Origin: a virus
IMG/VR virus record: IMGVR_UViG_3300029267_004179
Location: 40,020-104,019 of that record
Length of the DNA stretch: 64,000 bases
Reading direction: 5' to 3' (one strand)
Part shown: one piece after another, positions 19,149-25,953 of the stretch
How positions within the stretch are numbered: position 1 is the stretch's first letter
Layout of the letters: every line of letters starts with the position of its first letter
Made by a program: the position numbers and the translations under genes
Notes under the pieces: generated by a model
What the model was told of the DNA's origin: nothing
Seen by the model: only the letters and a program-made list of their open reading frames with translations
Databases searched by the model: none

Positions 19149-19477
19149 ATATCCCCCATCTTTCCTTTTGCTTCTTCGTCAAGAAAAATCTTTTCACCCT
19201 TTGAAATGATGGTGAAAGACAGATCAGGATTCCCGTAAAGAATATAGTGTGCAAGGGTTTTATACTTGTCTTCCCGGTCAGCAAAGAAGGATTCAACCTT
19301 ATGATCATCCCATGATGCAGGGATAACTATCGGGATATTTAAGCTAATTTCCATTTTGGCATATCTTTTAATTAAAATACATTGATCGCTATGTACTTCG
19401 CCTACCCTTGACAAACATCCACGGCATATACAATCAACATCCCCTACGGCTTTTTCAGTTACGATATAATCCGACAT
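19145..19477 (-). CDS. Cys-containing small protein, unknown
   Basis: 110 residues. CICRGC near residues 16-21 and a later Cys may bind metal; the C-terminal half is mixed (DLSFTIISKGEKIFLDEE). Four-base overlap with the next gene. Confidence 0.45.
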   Translation of the reverse strand: MSDYIVTEKAVGDVDCICRGCLSRVGEVHSDQCILIKRYAKMEISLNIPIVIPASWDDHKVESFFADREDKYKTLAHYILYGNPDLSFTIISKGEKIFLDEEAKGKMGDI

Positions 19478-19505
19478 CTTAACTACTCCTTACAAAGTCT
19501 GATTT

Positions 19506-19813
19506 TTACCAATTCTTCGGCATGACCATAGATGTGGAGCCCTTTACTTGCTGTGATGATGGGCCGGAAGCAACTACAATTTCATCAACCCTTTTTTCAA
19601 GATTCCCTAAACTGAAGATATATGGAACATATTCAACACACAGTTCACACCGGTAAAAGGTTTCTTCATCATTGTTGACAAGTAGTCCTTTATCGAATAA
19701 TTTGCAAATATTGTTACTACGATCAATAGGGCAATCACCACATTCTTTTTCTTTTTGTTTGTAGGTATCTGCCGGTTGAACTTTATGTATTTTTTAGAGT
19801 CATCGGTTATCAT
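19506..19813 (-). CDS. Cys-rich protein requiring a -1 frameshift
   Basis: ATG at 19813 has AGGAG nine bases upstream and encodes MITDDSKKYIKFNRQIPTN and Lys codons. After the run read as AAC AAA AAG AAA AAG (19745-19760), the clearly protein-like sequence continues in the -1 frame: ECGDCPIDRSNNICKLFD, RCELCVEYVPYIF, ending MVMPKNW at TAA 19506-19508. That frame has no start codon of its own after its last upstream stop. Either a base is missing in the A-run (mutation or sequencing), or ribosomes slip on the Lys codons. The unshifted frame gives an 67-residue product with a membrane-like stretch. Confidence 0.5.
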
Positions 19814-19991
19814 TACTTTTCTCCTGAGAAACATGTGATCCACATAATGGGCATTTTGGAAGTCCTTTATTTTCACAATCTTCTATGTCACAATCTTCTA
19901 TATATCCTTGCCAAGAGCAGCTTTCATTACAGCATATACACCGAATACCAGGTAGGTGGTTATTAACAAAAGTTTTACTTTCTATTTTCAT
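19800..19991 (-). CDS. Zinc-ribbon mini-protein
   Basis: 63 residues with CICC, then two IEDC-type Cys and CPLCG: paired knuckles typical of a zinc ribbon. The stop overlaps the start of the frameshifted Cys-rich gene. Starts MKIESK after an AAGGAAC site. Confidence 0.55.
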   Translation of the reverse strand: MKIESKTFVNNHLPGIRCICCNESCSWQGYIEDCDIEDCENKGLPKCPLCGSHVSQEKSNDNR

Positions 19992-20023
19992 CAATCAAGT
20001 TCCTTAGTTTTTTCAACTCCATT

Positions 20024-20128
20024 TTAATCAGTACCCAGTCTTTCATTGGAGATTCGTTGGTTCAGAATGCTTCTGAAAATAGCTTGTCGAGTCTCTGTTC
20101 ATATTTTGGCAAGGGCTTAATTTTCATT
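20024..20128 (-). CDS. 34-residue basic mini-protein
   Basis: Short ORF (MKIKPLPKYGTETRQAIFRS...) with GGAG upstream, overlapping the previous stop by five bases. Too small to classify; translation is plausible from spacing. Confidence 0.35.
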
Positions 20129-20711
20129 TTATTTTACTCCACAATTCCTTTCTGAAAATATAGATATTGGCTTTTGTTCTACCTACTTTCAATGCTTCTT
20201 TTTTTGTCCACATAAAAATATCAACAGATCGTGTTATCTTCTTGCCTGTCCTTTTTGACTTGAATCCCATTCGATCATCGAACATAAAGATACCATACCC
20301 TTCAATCCAGATATAATCACCACGATTAAGTAACATCACCTTTTCAATATCTCTTGAGATAGCACAAATGCCTTGAGCCACGTTGGTTTGAAAGGCAGTT
20401 GTAAAAGGTGTATCATCTGTTTCATCAATGGAAGGACTATATGCAGTCACTTCTACCTGTGGGATGCAAAGAGCAAGGAGTTTTTGGGAGAATATTGTGT
20501 CTTTGATTATGGATAGTTGTCGGTTGGTCTCGGTCACTTCTGAATTGACTTTTTTAAGGATGTCAAAGTTGTTTTGGTTAAAATCAGACGGAGCAGTAAG
20601 AAATTTGGTATCGTAAAGTATATTCATAATGGCGATTGTCAGTATAGTAATTAATATAGCCAAAACTACAATTATATAATTTTGGGCTTTATCCCCAATG
20701 CTTGCTTTCAT
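20124..20711 (-). CDS. Membrane-anchored 3D-domain (double-psi barrel) protein
   Basis: 195 residues. N-terminal membrane helix (IIVVLAILITILTIAIM, ~13-30), short coiled coil, then a 3D domain: VTAYSPSIDETDDTP, AISRDIEKVMLLNRGD, FDDRMG and SVDIFM, the spaced Asp residues that name the family. 3D domains occur in MltA/Rpf/YabE-type wall enzymes, so this may be an accessory peptidoglycan-acting protein facing the periplasm. It is not near the main lysis cassette but in the minus-strand block, so timing may differ. Confidence 0.7.
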   Translation of the reverse strand: MKASIGDKAQNYIIVVLAILITILTIAIMNILYDTKFLTAPSDFNQNNFDILKKVNSEVTETNRQLSIIKDTIFSQKLLALCIPQVEVTAYSPSIDETDDTPFTTAFQTNVAQGICAISRDIEKVMLLNRGDYIWIEGYGIFMFDDRMGFKSKRTGKKITRSVDIFMWTKKEALKVGRTKANIYIFRKELWSKIK

Positions 20712-20729
20712 CCAAACTCCTTTATATTT

Positions 20730-20960
20730 TTATTTTTCTTCTACTACTGAACAATCACTTGGACCGCCTACCCATGAGTCAAGATAAGATTGTGCTTCTT
20801 GTTGTGATTCAAATTCAACCGGTGTTTCGCCTTGTCCTTCAGGACTTTTTTCAAAAAAGCCAAGTCCTAATATTTCACCTACAAATAGCCCACTTGTTTT
20901 TTTGATCTTATGCAAAACGGCATGGTTGTTGTTCCTTTCATTGCCATATTTTGTTTTCAT
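20730..20960 (-). CDS. Small protein, unknown
   Basis: 76 residues with a DSWVGGPSDCSVVEE C-terminus and basic N-terminus. Start overlaps the previous gene's stop by four bases. No motif recognised. Confidence 0.45.
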   Translation of the reverse strand: MKTKYGNERNNNHAVLHKIKKTSGLFVGEILGLGFFEKSPEGQGETPVEFESQQEAQSYLDSWVGGPSDCSVVEEK

Positions 20961-21223
20961 TCAAAATCATTCATATTTTTATTTTTATTTTTAAGCTCAA
21001 GAAGTATGTCGGCTAATACTTCTTGGATCGCTTTGACATCTGCTTGTAGCTCATCAACCTTCTGTTGATTTTCTATCGCTATAGTTTTGGTCGTGATGTA
21101 TTTAGGCTTGTTGGTGGTCTTGTTGAGCATGATGTTTTCAAACCAAAGAATAAAGGGAAAGACAATAGTGGCAGTAATAAAAACAATAAGAACACTCTTC
21201 CATATATCCTTTTTAAGTTTCAT
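20957..21223 (-). CDS. Single-span membrane protein with coiled-coil tail
   Basis: 88 residues: membrane helix (VLIVFITATIVFPFILWF, ~11-28) then a helical heptad tail (VDELQADVKAIQEVLADILLELKN). Resembles small phage inner-membrane proteins; role unknown. Confidence 0.5.
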   Translation of the reverse strand: MKLKKDIWKSVLIVFITATIVFPFILWFENIMLNKTTNKPKYITTKTIAIENQQKVDELQADVKAIQEVLADILLELKNKNKNMNDFE

Positions 21224-21236
21224 ATCTATCCCCTGT

Positions 21237-21464
21237 TTATAAATACTTTACAACATATCCGATTAGGTCAGAGACTCCATGCCCCATTTCACATCCTGCG
21301 TGACAACTTATCAGAGCCAGTGGTTGACCTATAAGGATTTCCGGCATAGTATACCCATGAACAACAGCTACCAATATCTGTTGGGCATGGTTCTCGTTGG
21401 TGCAGCTATCGTCATACACCTTTCCACATAACCGGCATCTATACTGGAATATTGCTGTTTTCAT
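21237..21464 (-). CDS. Zinc-ribbon-like small protein
   Basis: 75 residues from MKTAIFQYRCRLCGKVYDD (AGGGGTAG upstream; a longer frame to 21494 has no such site). CRLC, a later C-T-N and CHAGC supply a four-Cys metal site. Possibly a nucleic-acid-binding regulator; unproven. Confidence 0.5.
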   Translation of the reverse strand: MKTAIFQYRCRLCGKVYDDSCTNENHAQQILVAVVHGYTMPEILIGQPLALISCHAGCEMGHGVSDLIGYVVKYL

Positions 21465-21486
21465 ATCTACCCCTTGAACTATGGCC

Positions 21487-21573
21487 TCAATCACTTATGA
21501 AGTAATAATGTAAAAAAAGATTAGTCAAGACTGCTGCAAGAAAACAGGAAATTACAAAGGTAGCAATATACAT
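21487..21573 (-). CDS. 28-residue membrane mini-protein (possible)
   Basis: ORF MYIATFVISCFLAAVLTNLF... is almost entirely one hydrophobic helix and is preceded by AAGGGGAA. It overlaps the next start. Small membrane peptides are common in phages, but evidence is limited to composition and the ribosome site. Confidence 0.35.
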   Translation of the reverse strand: MYIATFVISCFLAAVLTNLFLHYYFISD

Positions 21574-21630
21574 TTCCCCTTACAGCTTCTTCACTAATTT
21601 TTTTATTTAAGAAGTCATTAATCTTTTTCA

Positions 21631-21923
21631 TTATTTATCATATTCTTTCCTTATTCCTATGGCGTTAATTCTCATAGTAAGCCCTTTAATATCACGACTT
21701 ATTTCTTGTAATGAATGGTTCATCTCTTCCATTGTTTGGCTTATTTGATAAAGACCGACTTCTTTTTGAGTTTGAAGCCCTACCGATGTTTCTACTAATT
21801 CAGTTTTGGGCGAGGCTTCCTGTACTCCTTTTGACATTATTAGTGGAATTAACACAGAAAAACAACACCAAGAATAGCAAACACAATCATCAATTCCATA
21901 AAAGTTGCACCTTTACTACCCAT
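21631..21923 (-). CDS. Type IV pilin-like N-terminus joined by -1 frameshift to a coiled-coil protein
   Basis: From ATG 21923 the ORF reads MGSKG-ATFMELMIVFAILGVVF and stops at 21849. This matches the class III/IV prepilin signature: short basic leader ending in Gly, Glu at mature position 5, then a hydrophobic helix. In the -1 frame, entered at the GTT TTT CTG run near 21860, the helix continues SVLIPLIMSKGVQ and is followed by a helical tail to TAA 21631. The joined product is a single-span protein of ~97 residues. The start overlaps the upstream stop by eight bases; its ribosome site is weak. Frameshift, sequencing deletion or decay are all possible. Confidence 0.5.
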
Positions 21924-22344
21924 ATTTATTTTCACAGCCTGTATCCTCCCCGATCATATTTTTAAAACCATATTTGACTGCTACGGCTTTAAAGAGTGGT
22001 AAACCATATTGTGCATAATAACTATCAGCGGAATCTTTTAATTTGTCATCAAGAACCCAAAGCCACATCTTAACAACGGCAAACATAAAACTTGCAGAAA
22101 TACCTCTTTTGTTCAATGCCTTTTCAAACCCAAAAGCTATATCGCTTTCCAGTTGCTTTAATACATTTTCTTCTGTGAACTCTTTCGGCGTCCAACTTTT
22201 ACCTTCTACCAACTCCATGCCAAGTAGGTCAAGTTTGTCTTCAGGGAAATAATCTGCAAGACGCCGGAAGTCACGTCCATCAAAGCAACGCCTTTCAAGC
22301 TCTTTAGTCTTAAGGGCAGTATAGATGTCTTTGAGTGTTTTCAT
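21916..22344 (-). CDS. Helical protein, unknown
   Basis: 142 residues, mixed-charge helices, with Trp/Leu-rich segment MFAVVKMWLWVLDDKL. No transmembrane segment or catalytic motif recognised. Four-base overlap with the gene before it. Confidence 0.5.
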   Translation of the reverse strand: MKTLKDIYTALKTKELERRCFDGRDFRRLADYFPEDKLDLLGMELVEGKSWTPKEFTEENVLKQLESDIAFGFEKALNKRGISASFMFAVVKMWLWVLDDKLKDSADSYYAQYGLPLFKAVAVKYGFKNMIGEDTGCENKYG

Positions 22345-22565
22345 TTTTCAAGCTTCCTTAATGTAATTACGTTTTCCATGGTTGTCCTGACATGACCCTT
22401 AATATCCGGGGTTATTCTGGTTTCAATTCTAAGGACGAAATATAGCTCTTCACTATCCATAAATCTTACACGCCTCCCGTGAGGTGGATTAAAGATAACA
22501 TTCGTTACCCTTTGAAGTTGAGTTCCCTTTTCATTGACAAAGACCGTTTCTTTCTTGTATCTCAT
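22341..22565 (-). CDS. Small beta-rich protein, unknown
   Basis: 74 residues with PPHGRRVRFMDSEELYFVLR in the centre. Likely a small barrel; may bind nucleic acid. No family recognised. Confidence 0.45.
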   Translation of the reverse strand: MRYKKETVFVNEKGTQLQRVTNVIFNPPHGRRVRFMDSEELYFVLRIETRITPDIKGHVRTTMENVITLRKLEK

Positions 22566-22567
22566 GA

Positions 22568-22753
22568 TTACACCTTCTTATAAAAAAACTTCCGTGGGAT
22601 GGAGGGAGACCTATTTTTTTTGACAAGAACACCTTTTTGAACCATGCCTTCAAGCAAATCGTGTTGGTAGCATTTAAGCTCTGATGGAGTATACCAAACT
22701 TCACATTCCATTCTTTTGAGAATTTTGTTCTGTACTTTGCTTAATCTTTTCAT
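22568..22753 (-). CDS. Small winged-helix-like protein
   Basis: 61 residues: KVQNKILKRMECEVWYTPSELKC followed by LLEGMVQKGVLVKK and a basic C-terminus, the helix-turn-helix then wing order of small winged-helix regulators. A possible repressor or early regulator; based on pattern only. Confidence 0.45.
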   Translation of the reverse strand: MKRLSKVQNKILKRMECEVWYTPSELKCYQHDLLEGMVQKGVLVKKNRSPSIPRKFFYKKV

Positions 22754-22763
22754 ATGTGTAATA

Positions 22764-22790
22764 ACCGGGGCAATAGATGCCCCGGTTCCT
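22764..22790 (-). other. Intercistronic hairpin
   Basis: AACCGGGGCA and TGCCCCGGTT form a 10-bp stem with a 5-base loop between two minus-strand genes. No U-tract follows in either direction, so it is more likely an mRNA-stabilising or processing hairpin than a terminator. Confidence 0.5.
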
Positions 22791-22814
22791 TTACCTGTTA
22801 AGATACAGTGGGTA

Positions 22815-23057
22815 TTACCTTCTCACCCTTCCATCATCTTCACTTTCCCTGCTTTTTCTTATGGTGATTATATCTTTCCTGATTTTTGTCGCAGCTTTGA
22901 TCAGCACCATCATTTCTTTCCTTACTCTGGTCGCTGCAGCCTTGACGCCGGCATCAAACTTTAATGCATCGTTTTTGATTCCATGGATTTTCTCTTCATT
23001 GAAATAATCAGTGAATAGTTCGTCGATGCCTTCTTTTATTTTGACTTTTTGCCCCAT
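22815..23057 (-). CDS. Histone H1/Hc1-like nucleoid protein
   Basis: 80 residues. The C-terminal half (DAGVKAAATRVRKEMMVLIK, then AATKIRKDIITIRKS) aligns by eye with the NKAAxxRVRxxxxxLEKxxKxxRKExxxxE pattern of chlamydial Hc1 and related bacterial H1-like proteins. Strongly basic helix expected to bind and compact DNA. The N-terminus (VKIKEGIDELFTDYFNEEK) is not basic. In a phage it may organise the replicating genome or reshape the host nucleoid (inference). Confidence 0.6.
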   Translation of the reverse strand: MGQKVKIKEGIDELFTDYFNEEKIHGIKNDALKFDAGVKAAATRVRKEMMVLIKAATKIRKDIITIRKSRESEDDGRVRR

Positions 23058-23117
23058 AATGCTTCCTTTCTTTGTATCTGTTATAGTTAATTGGCTAATA
23101 AAACAACAAATCAGTCA

Positions 23118-23351
23118 TCACCTCCTTTTACGCCTTATTCTTTTCAAACTACTTGTCCTTTTCTTTTTACTGCTTGGTGGCATACTCCTTATTTCTCCAC
23201 AGTCATAAGCATAATTTGCCCATAGCCTACACTTTGTGCATTTTTTAAGCTTTGGGTGATTCACATCTCCCGGCTTTCTTTTCGACATCTCTATACAAAC
23301 TTTTAAGTTAACATGAATTTGCCTTCTTTTGCAATAAAAGTAATTATCCAT
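23118..23351 (-). CDS. Cys-containing basic protein, first gene of minus-strand operon
   Basis: 77 residues with Cys spaced through CKRRQ, KVCIEM, KKCTKCRLW and DCGE, then a very basic C-terminus (SKKKRTSSLKRIRRKRR). Probably a zinc-binding nucleic-acid-binding protein. It lies directly downstream of repeat copy C, whose leader supplies the AAAAGGGAAATAAG site. Confidence 0.5.
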   Translation of the reverse strand: MDNYFYCKRRQIHVNLKVCIEMSKRKPGDVNHPKLKKCTKCRLWANYAYDCGEIRSMPPSSKKKRTSSLKRIRRKRR

Positions 23352-23370
23352 AATCTGTTAAGACTTTCTT

Positions 23371-23423
23371 ATTTCCCTTTTAAGGCCTATAAAATTTTTA
23401 CCCTATACCCTACTATTAGTTTC
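23371..23423 (-). promoter_or_regulatory. Conserved intergenic element, copy C (-)
   Basis: Minus-strand copy of the GGGTAAAAATTTTATAGG element followed by CCTTAAAAGGGAAATAAG, positioned to drive the whole minus-strand block. The upstream part (ACTAATAGTAGGGTATA) differs by a few bases from the other copies. Confidence 0.7.
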
Positions 23424-24034
23424 AAAAGATCACATACCCTGTGTTAAATTGCAAATAGCTATGTTTGTATTTATTATAAGCCTTAAAGGGGCTTTATTTG
23501 TTAATTAAAATTATTAGCTAAAATCTTGTCTGTTGATTAGTATAGTTAATAGGGTTTAAGTTTAAAGATATTTTAAGTTAACCAAAACATCCTTATGAAT
23601 GCTTGTTTTCATAAAAGAAAAAAAAGAAGAAAAAAAAGAAGAAAAAAAAGAAGAAAAAAGAAAGAAAGAAAGGTTTATAAAGAAAGAAAGAATAAAAGAA
23701 GAAAATAAAAGAAGAAAACAAAAGAAGAAAATAAAAGAAAAAATGACTGTCAACTACCATGAAAAAATGGATACGTTTGAACAGAAGTAGTAAACAAACT
23801 TGTTGTTAGCAGAAGTAGTTGTTCAGCCTTCGGCTGTCTTCGCATGACATAGTCATGCTACGATTTTTAATTGCTATAAATTTTGCTCAAAATATTCTTT
23901 TAAAATCCATATAGACTTTTAAGTTTTTTAAGACTATAAAGAATCTTTCTACTAAAAAGTTTTTGCGATATCAGCATCGTTGGCCTATAATAAGTAATAT
24001 GCTTGAATTACATTTTGGCAAGATAGGACTATAC
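23424..24034. other. Divergent intergenic region with polypurine tract and hairpins
   Basis: About 600 bases between the minus-strand operon and the replication operon. Positions 23614-23745 are a nearly pure A/G tract on the plus strand with GAAGAAAAAA repeats. Two tight hairpins follow: CAGCC-TTCG-GGCTG-type at 23823-23835 and GCATGAC-ATA-GTCATGC at 23842-23858. The site between divergent operons with unusual DNA structure suits a replication origin or regulatory hub, but no iterons are evident. A Lys/Glu-only reading frame at 23599-23790 is likely a product of the purine bias. Confidence 0.5.
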
Positions 24035-24595
24035 ATGAATGATGAGACAGAAGAACAAATCTGCAGAATAAAGATGCCGGATGAAGTAAAAAGAAGAGTA
24101 GAGCTAAAAAAGATATGCATTGCTTTGCACGAAGTTGAGAGTAGGTTTGCATCAATGCAGCATAGGAGGCCAAGATATTTTTTTGCTTTATTCAAAGAGT
24201 CTGGCAAGAAATATCACCGCACTCTTTTTAGGATTCTAAACTTCTTGAAGGATAAAAGAGGTGACTACAAAAATGATATCCTGTTTTTATCAAGAGATTA
24301 TTTTGAAGTTATTTTTAATTTTTATAACAAGATTAACAAGATGCCATTCATAGGGAATCTTGGCCCTTCATTGACTAACAAGATGAGGTTTGATGATTTC
24401 TTAATATCTTCCGAGATGGAAGATGAGTGTTATTGGAGGGTAAAGTCAAGTAACTATTGGGTAGTGAAGAGTAGAGCAAAGCTTGCGGCATTCAGATGTA
24501 GACAGGCTGATATAGATTTGAAAATAGTAATAGACAGGAATAAGGGTGTTGAAAATCAACATGACTTGAAAGTAATATATCCAGGAGAATATTGA
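24035..24595 (+). CDS. Protein preceding DnaB-like helicase, unknown (possible loader or primosome partner)
   Basis: 186 residues from ATG 24035, chosen because AGGA lies seven bases before it; longer frames begin at TTG 23963 or ATG 23999 without a site. Basic and helical (DEVKRRVELKKICIALHEVE). Its stop overlaps the helicase start. Operon position suggests a helicase loader or accessory, but no ATPase motif is present. Confidence 0.45.
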   Translation: MNDETEEQICRIKMPDEVKRRVELKKICIALHEVESRFASMQHRRPRYFFALFKESGKKYHRTLFRILNFLKDKRGDYKNDILFLSRDYFEVIFNFYNKINKMPFIGNLGPSLTNKMRFDDFLISSEMEDECYWRVKSSNYWVVKSRAKLAAFRCRQADIDLKIVIDRNKGVENQHDLKVIYPGEY

Positions 24596-25953
24596 TGGCA
24601 GAATTTGATGAGTTTGACATTGGAGGGGATGACCAAGACAAAGTCATGATGCTTCTTGTTTACAACGATACTTTTTTATCAAGGTGCATCCGCAAAGGAG
24701 TTGAACCTGATCTTTTTTCTTCTAAACCAAGACGGAAGTTTTTCAAGATAGTTAAGAGTTTTTATGAGCAGTACAAAAAGGCTCCTGGTGATGATATAGC
24801 ATCAGTTTTGGCAGACGCTTTGTCTGGCCAATCGATGATTATGAGGGATGATGATATACCATTAATTGAAGAGTATGTAGACAGGCTATTCAGTGTTGAT
24901 TTAGATTCGATAAAATCTAAATATTTCATAGACAGAATAGAACTATTCATGAAGAAAAGAATAATGATGACTGCTACAAACTCTTTGATGAAGCTTAAAG
25001 ATAGATTTAATGTTGATACAGATAGGCCTTTAAGCATAATGGAGGATGCTGTAAGCAAGATAAAGTTAACTACAAGCAAAATGTCTGTAGAAAGCTTGCT
25101 TGGTGACAATGTTTATGAATATGACAGAGATATTCAAACAAAGTGGAATGTCCCTACAATTGACTTCCCGATAGGTGGTGGATTCTTTTCCGGCTCTTTT
25201 ACTGTGATTCAAGGGTATACAAGCAGGGGCAAGTCATGGGCAGCTACCCATCTTGCAAAGATGGCAACAAGGTTTGGAAATTCAGTTCTACTTGCCCAAA
25301 TAGAGATGGCAAACAAGACATCAAAGAGACGGATTAAGATGAGCTTTACAGGCCTTGCAGAAGGTGATGTGATAAAAAATGCAGCAGAAACAAGAAGGAT
25401 AATTAAATGCTCTATGTTGAAGCATTCTGATATCTTTCTGCTTAGTGATGATGAGAAGTCAACTTCTGTAGATTCTCTGCCAGATATTCTTGATGAGATT
25501 GAGGATACTCACAACAAAAGGGTAAAGCTTATCATTTTGGACTCAGCAGATGATATGTTACCTCCATCCGGAAGATATAGGAATAAAATTGAAAAAAGCA
25601 CAGCTACATATACTTGGCTTAAAAACTTTGCGAAGGATAATGATATATGCATCATAAATACTACACAAACACAGAGGATAGGTGAGAAGAAATATTGGTT
25701 GTCTACTGGTAATGTTGGTGATGACATAAACAAGATGAGAAAGGCAACTATTAGTTACTCAATCAACGCAACAGATTTTGAGGCAGCAATAGGGTTTTGT
25801 AGGATTTGGCTTAATAAGAATACTGATGGCCCAACAGGAGCAAAAGTTTGGCTGAGGCAGGACTATGGGAAAGGGCAGTTTGTAGTAGAACATGGACTTT
25901 ATGATAGAGAAGAGTACAGTGAGATGGTAAAGGAGTTCAGAAGCAATGAATAG
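24595..25953 (+). CDS. DnaB/RecA-fold replicative helicase
   Basis: About 452 residues. N-terminal helical part (~1-160), then a RecA-type motor: Walker A GYTSRGKS near residue 206, an EMANKTSKRR motif like DnaB motif 1a/2, KLIILDSADDM as Walker B, and NTTQTQR near the C-terminal third, matching the sensor Gln of DnaB motif 3. Expected to unwind the replication fork with the DnaG-type primase encoded two genes later. The last eight bases overlap the SNF2 helicase gene. Confidence 0.8.
   Translation: MAEFDEFDIGGDDQDKVMMLLVYNDTFLSRCIRKGVEPDLFSSKPRRKFFKIVKSFYEQYKKAPGDDIASVLADALSGQSMIMRDDDIPLIEEYVDRLFSVDLDSIKSKYFIDRIELFMKKRIMMTATNSLMKLKDRFNVDTDRPLSIMEDAVSKIKLTTSKMSVESLLGDNVYEYDRDIQTKWNVPTIDFPIGGGFFSGSFTVIQGYTSRGKSWAATHLAKMATRFGNSVLLAQIEMANKTSKRRIKMSFTGLAEGDVIKNAAETRRIIKCSMLKHSDIFLLSDDEKSTSVDSLPDILDEIEDTHNKRVKLIILDSADDMLPPSGRYRNKIEKSTATYTWLKNFAKDNDICIINTTQTQRIGEKKYWLSTGNVGDDINKMRKATISYSINATDFEAAIGFCRIWLNKNTDGPTGAKVWLRQDYGKGQFVVEHGLYDREEYSEMVKEFRSNE

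Noticed and set aside
20024-20128. Apparent in-frame UGA in a minus-strand mini-gene
   Set aside because: On careful re-reading the frame is clean to a TAA at 20024; the UGA came from a miscounted base.
22764-22790. Terminator inside the minus-strand block
   Set aside because: Hairpin lacks a U-tract on either strand, so only an intercistronic hairpin is claimed.
23599-23790. 63-residue Lys/Glu-only open frame
   Set aside because: Explained by the polypurine tract; no ribosome site and several frames are equally open.
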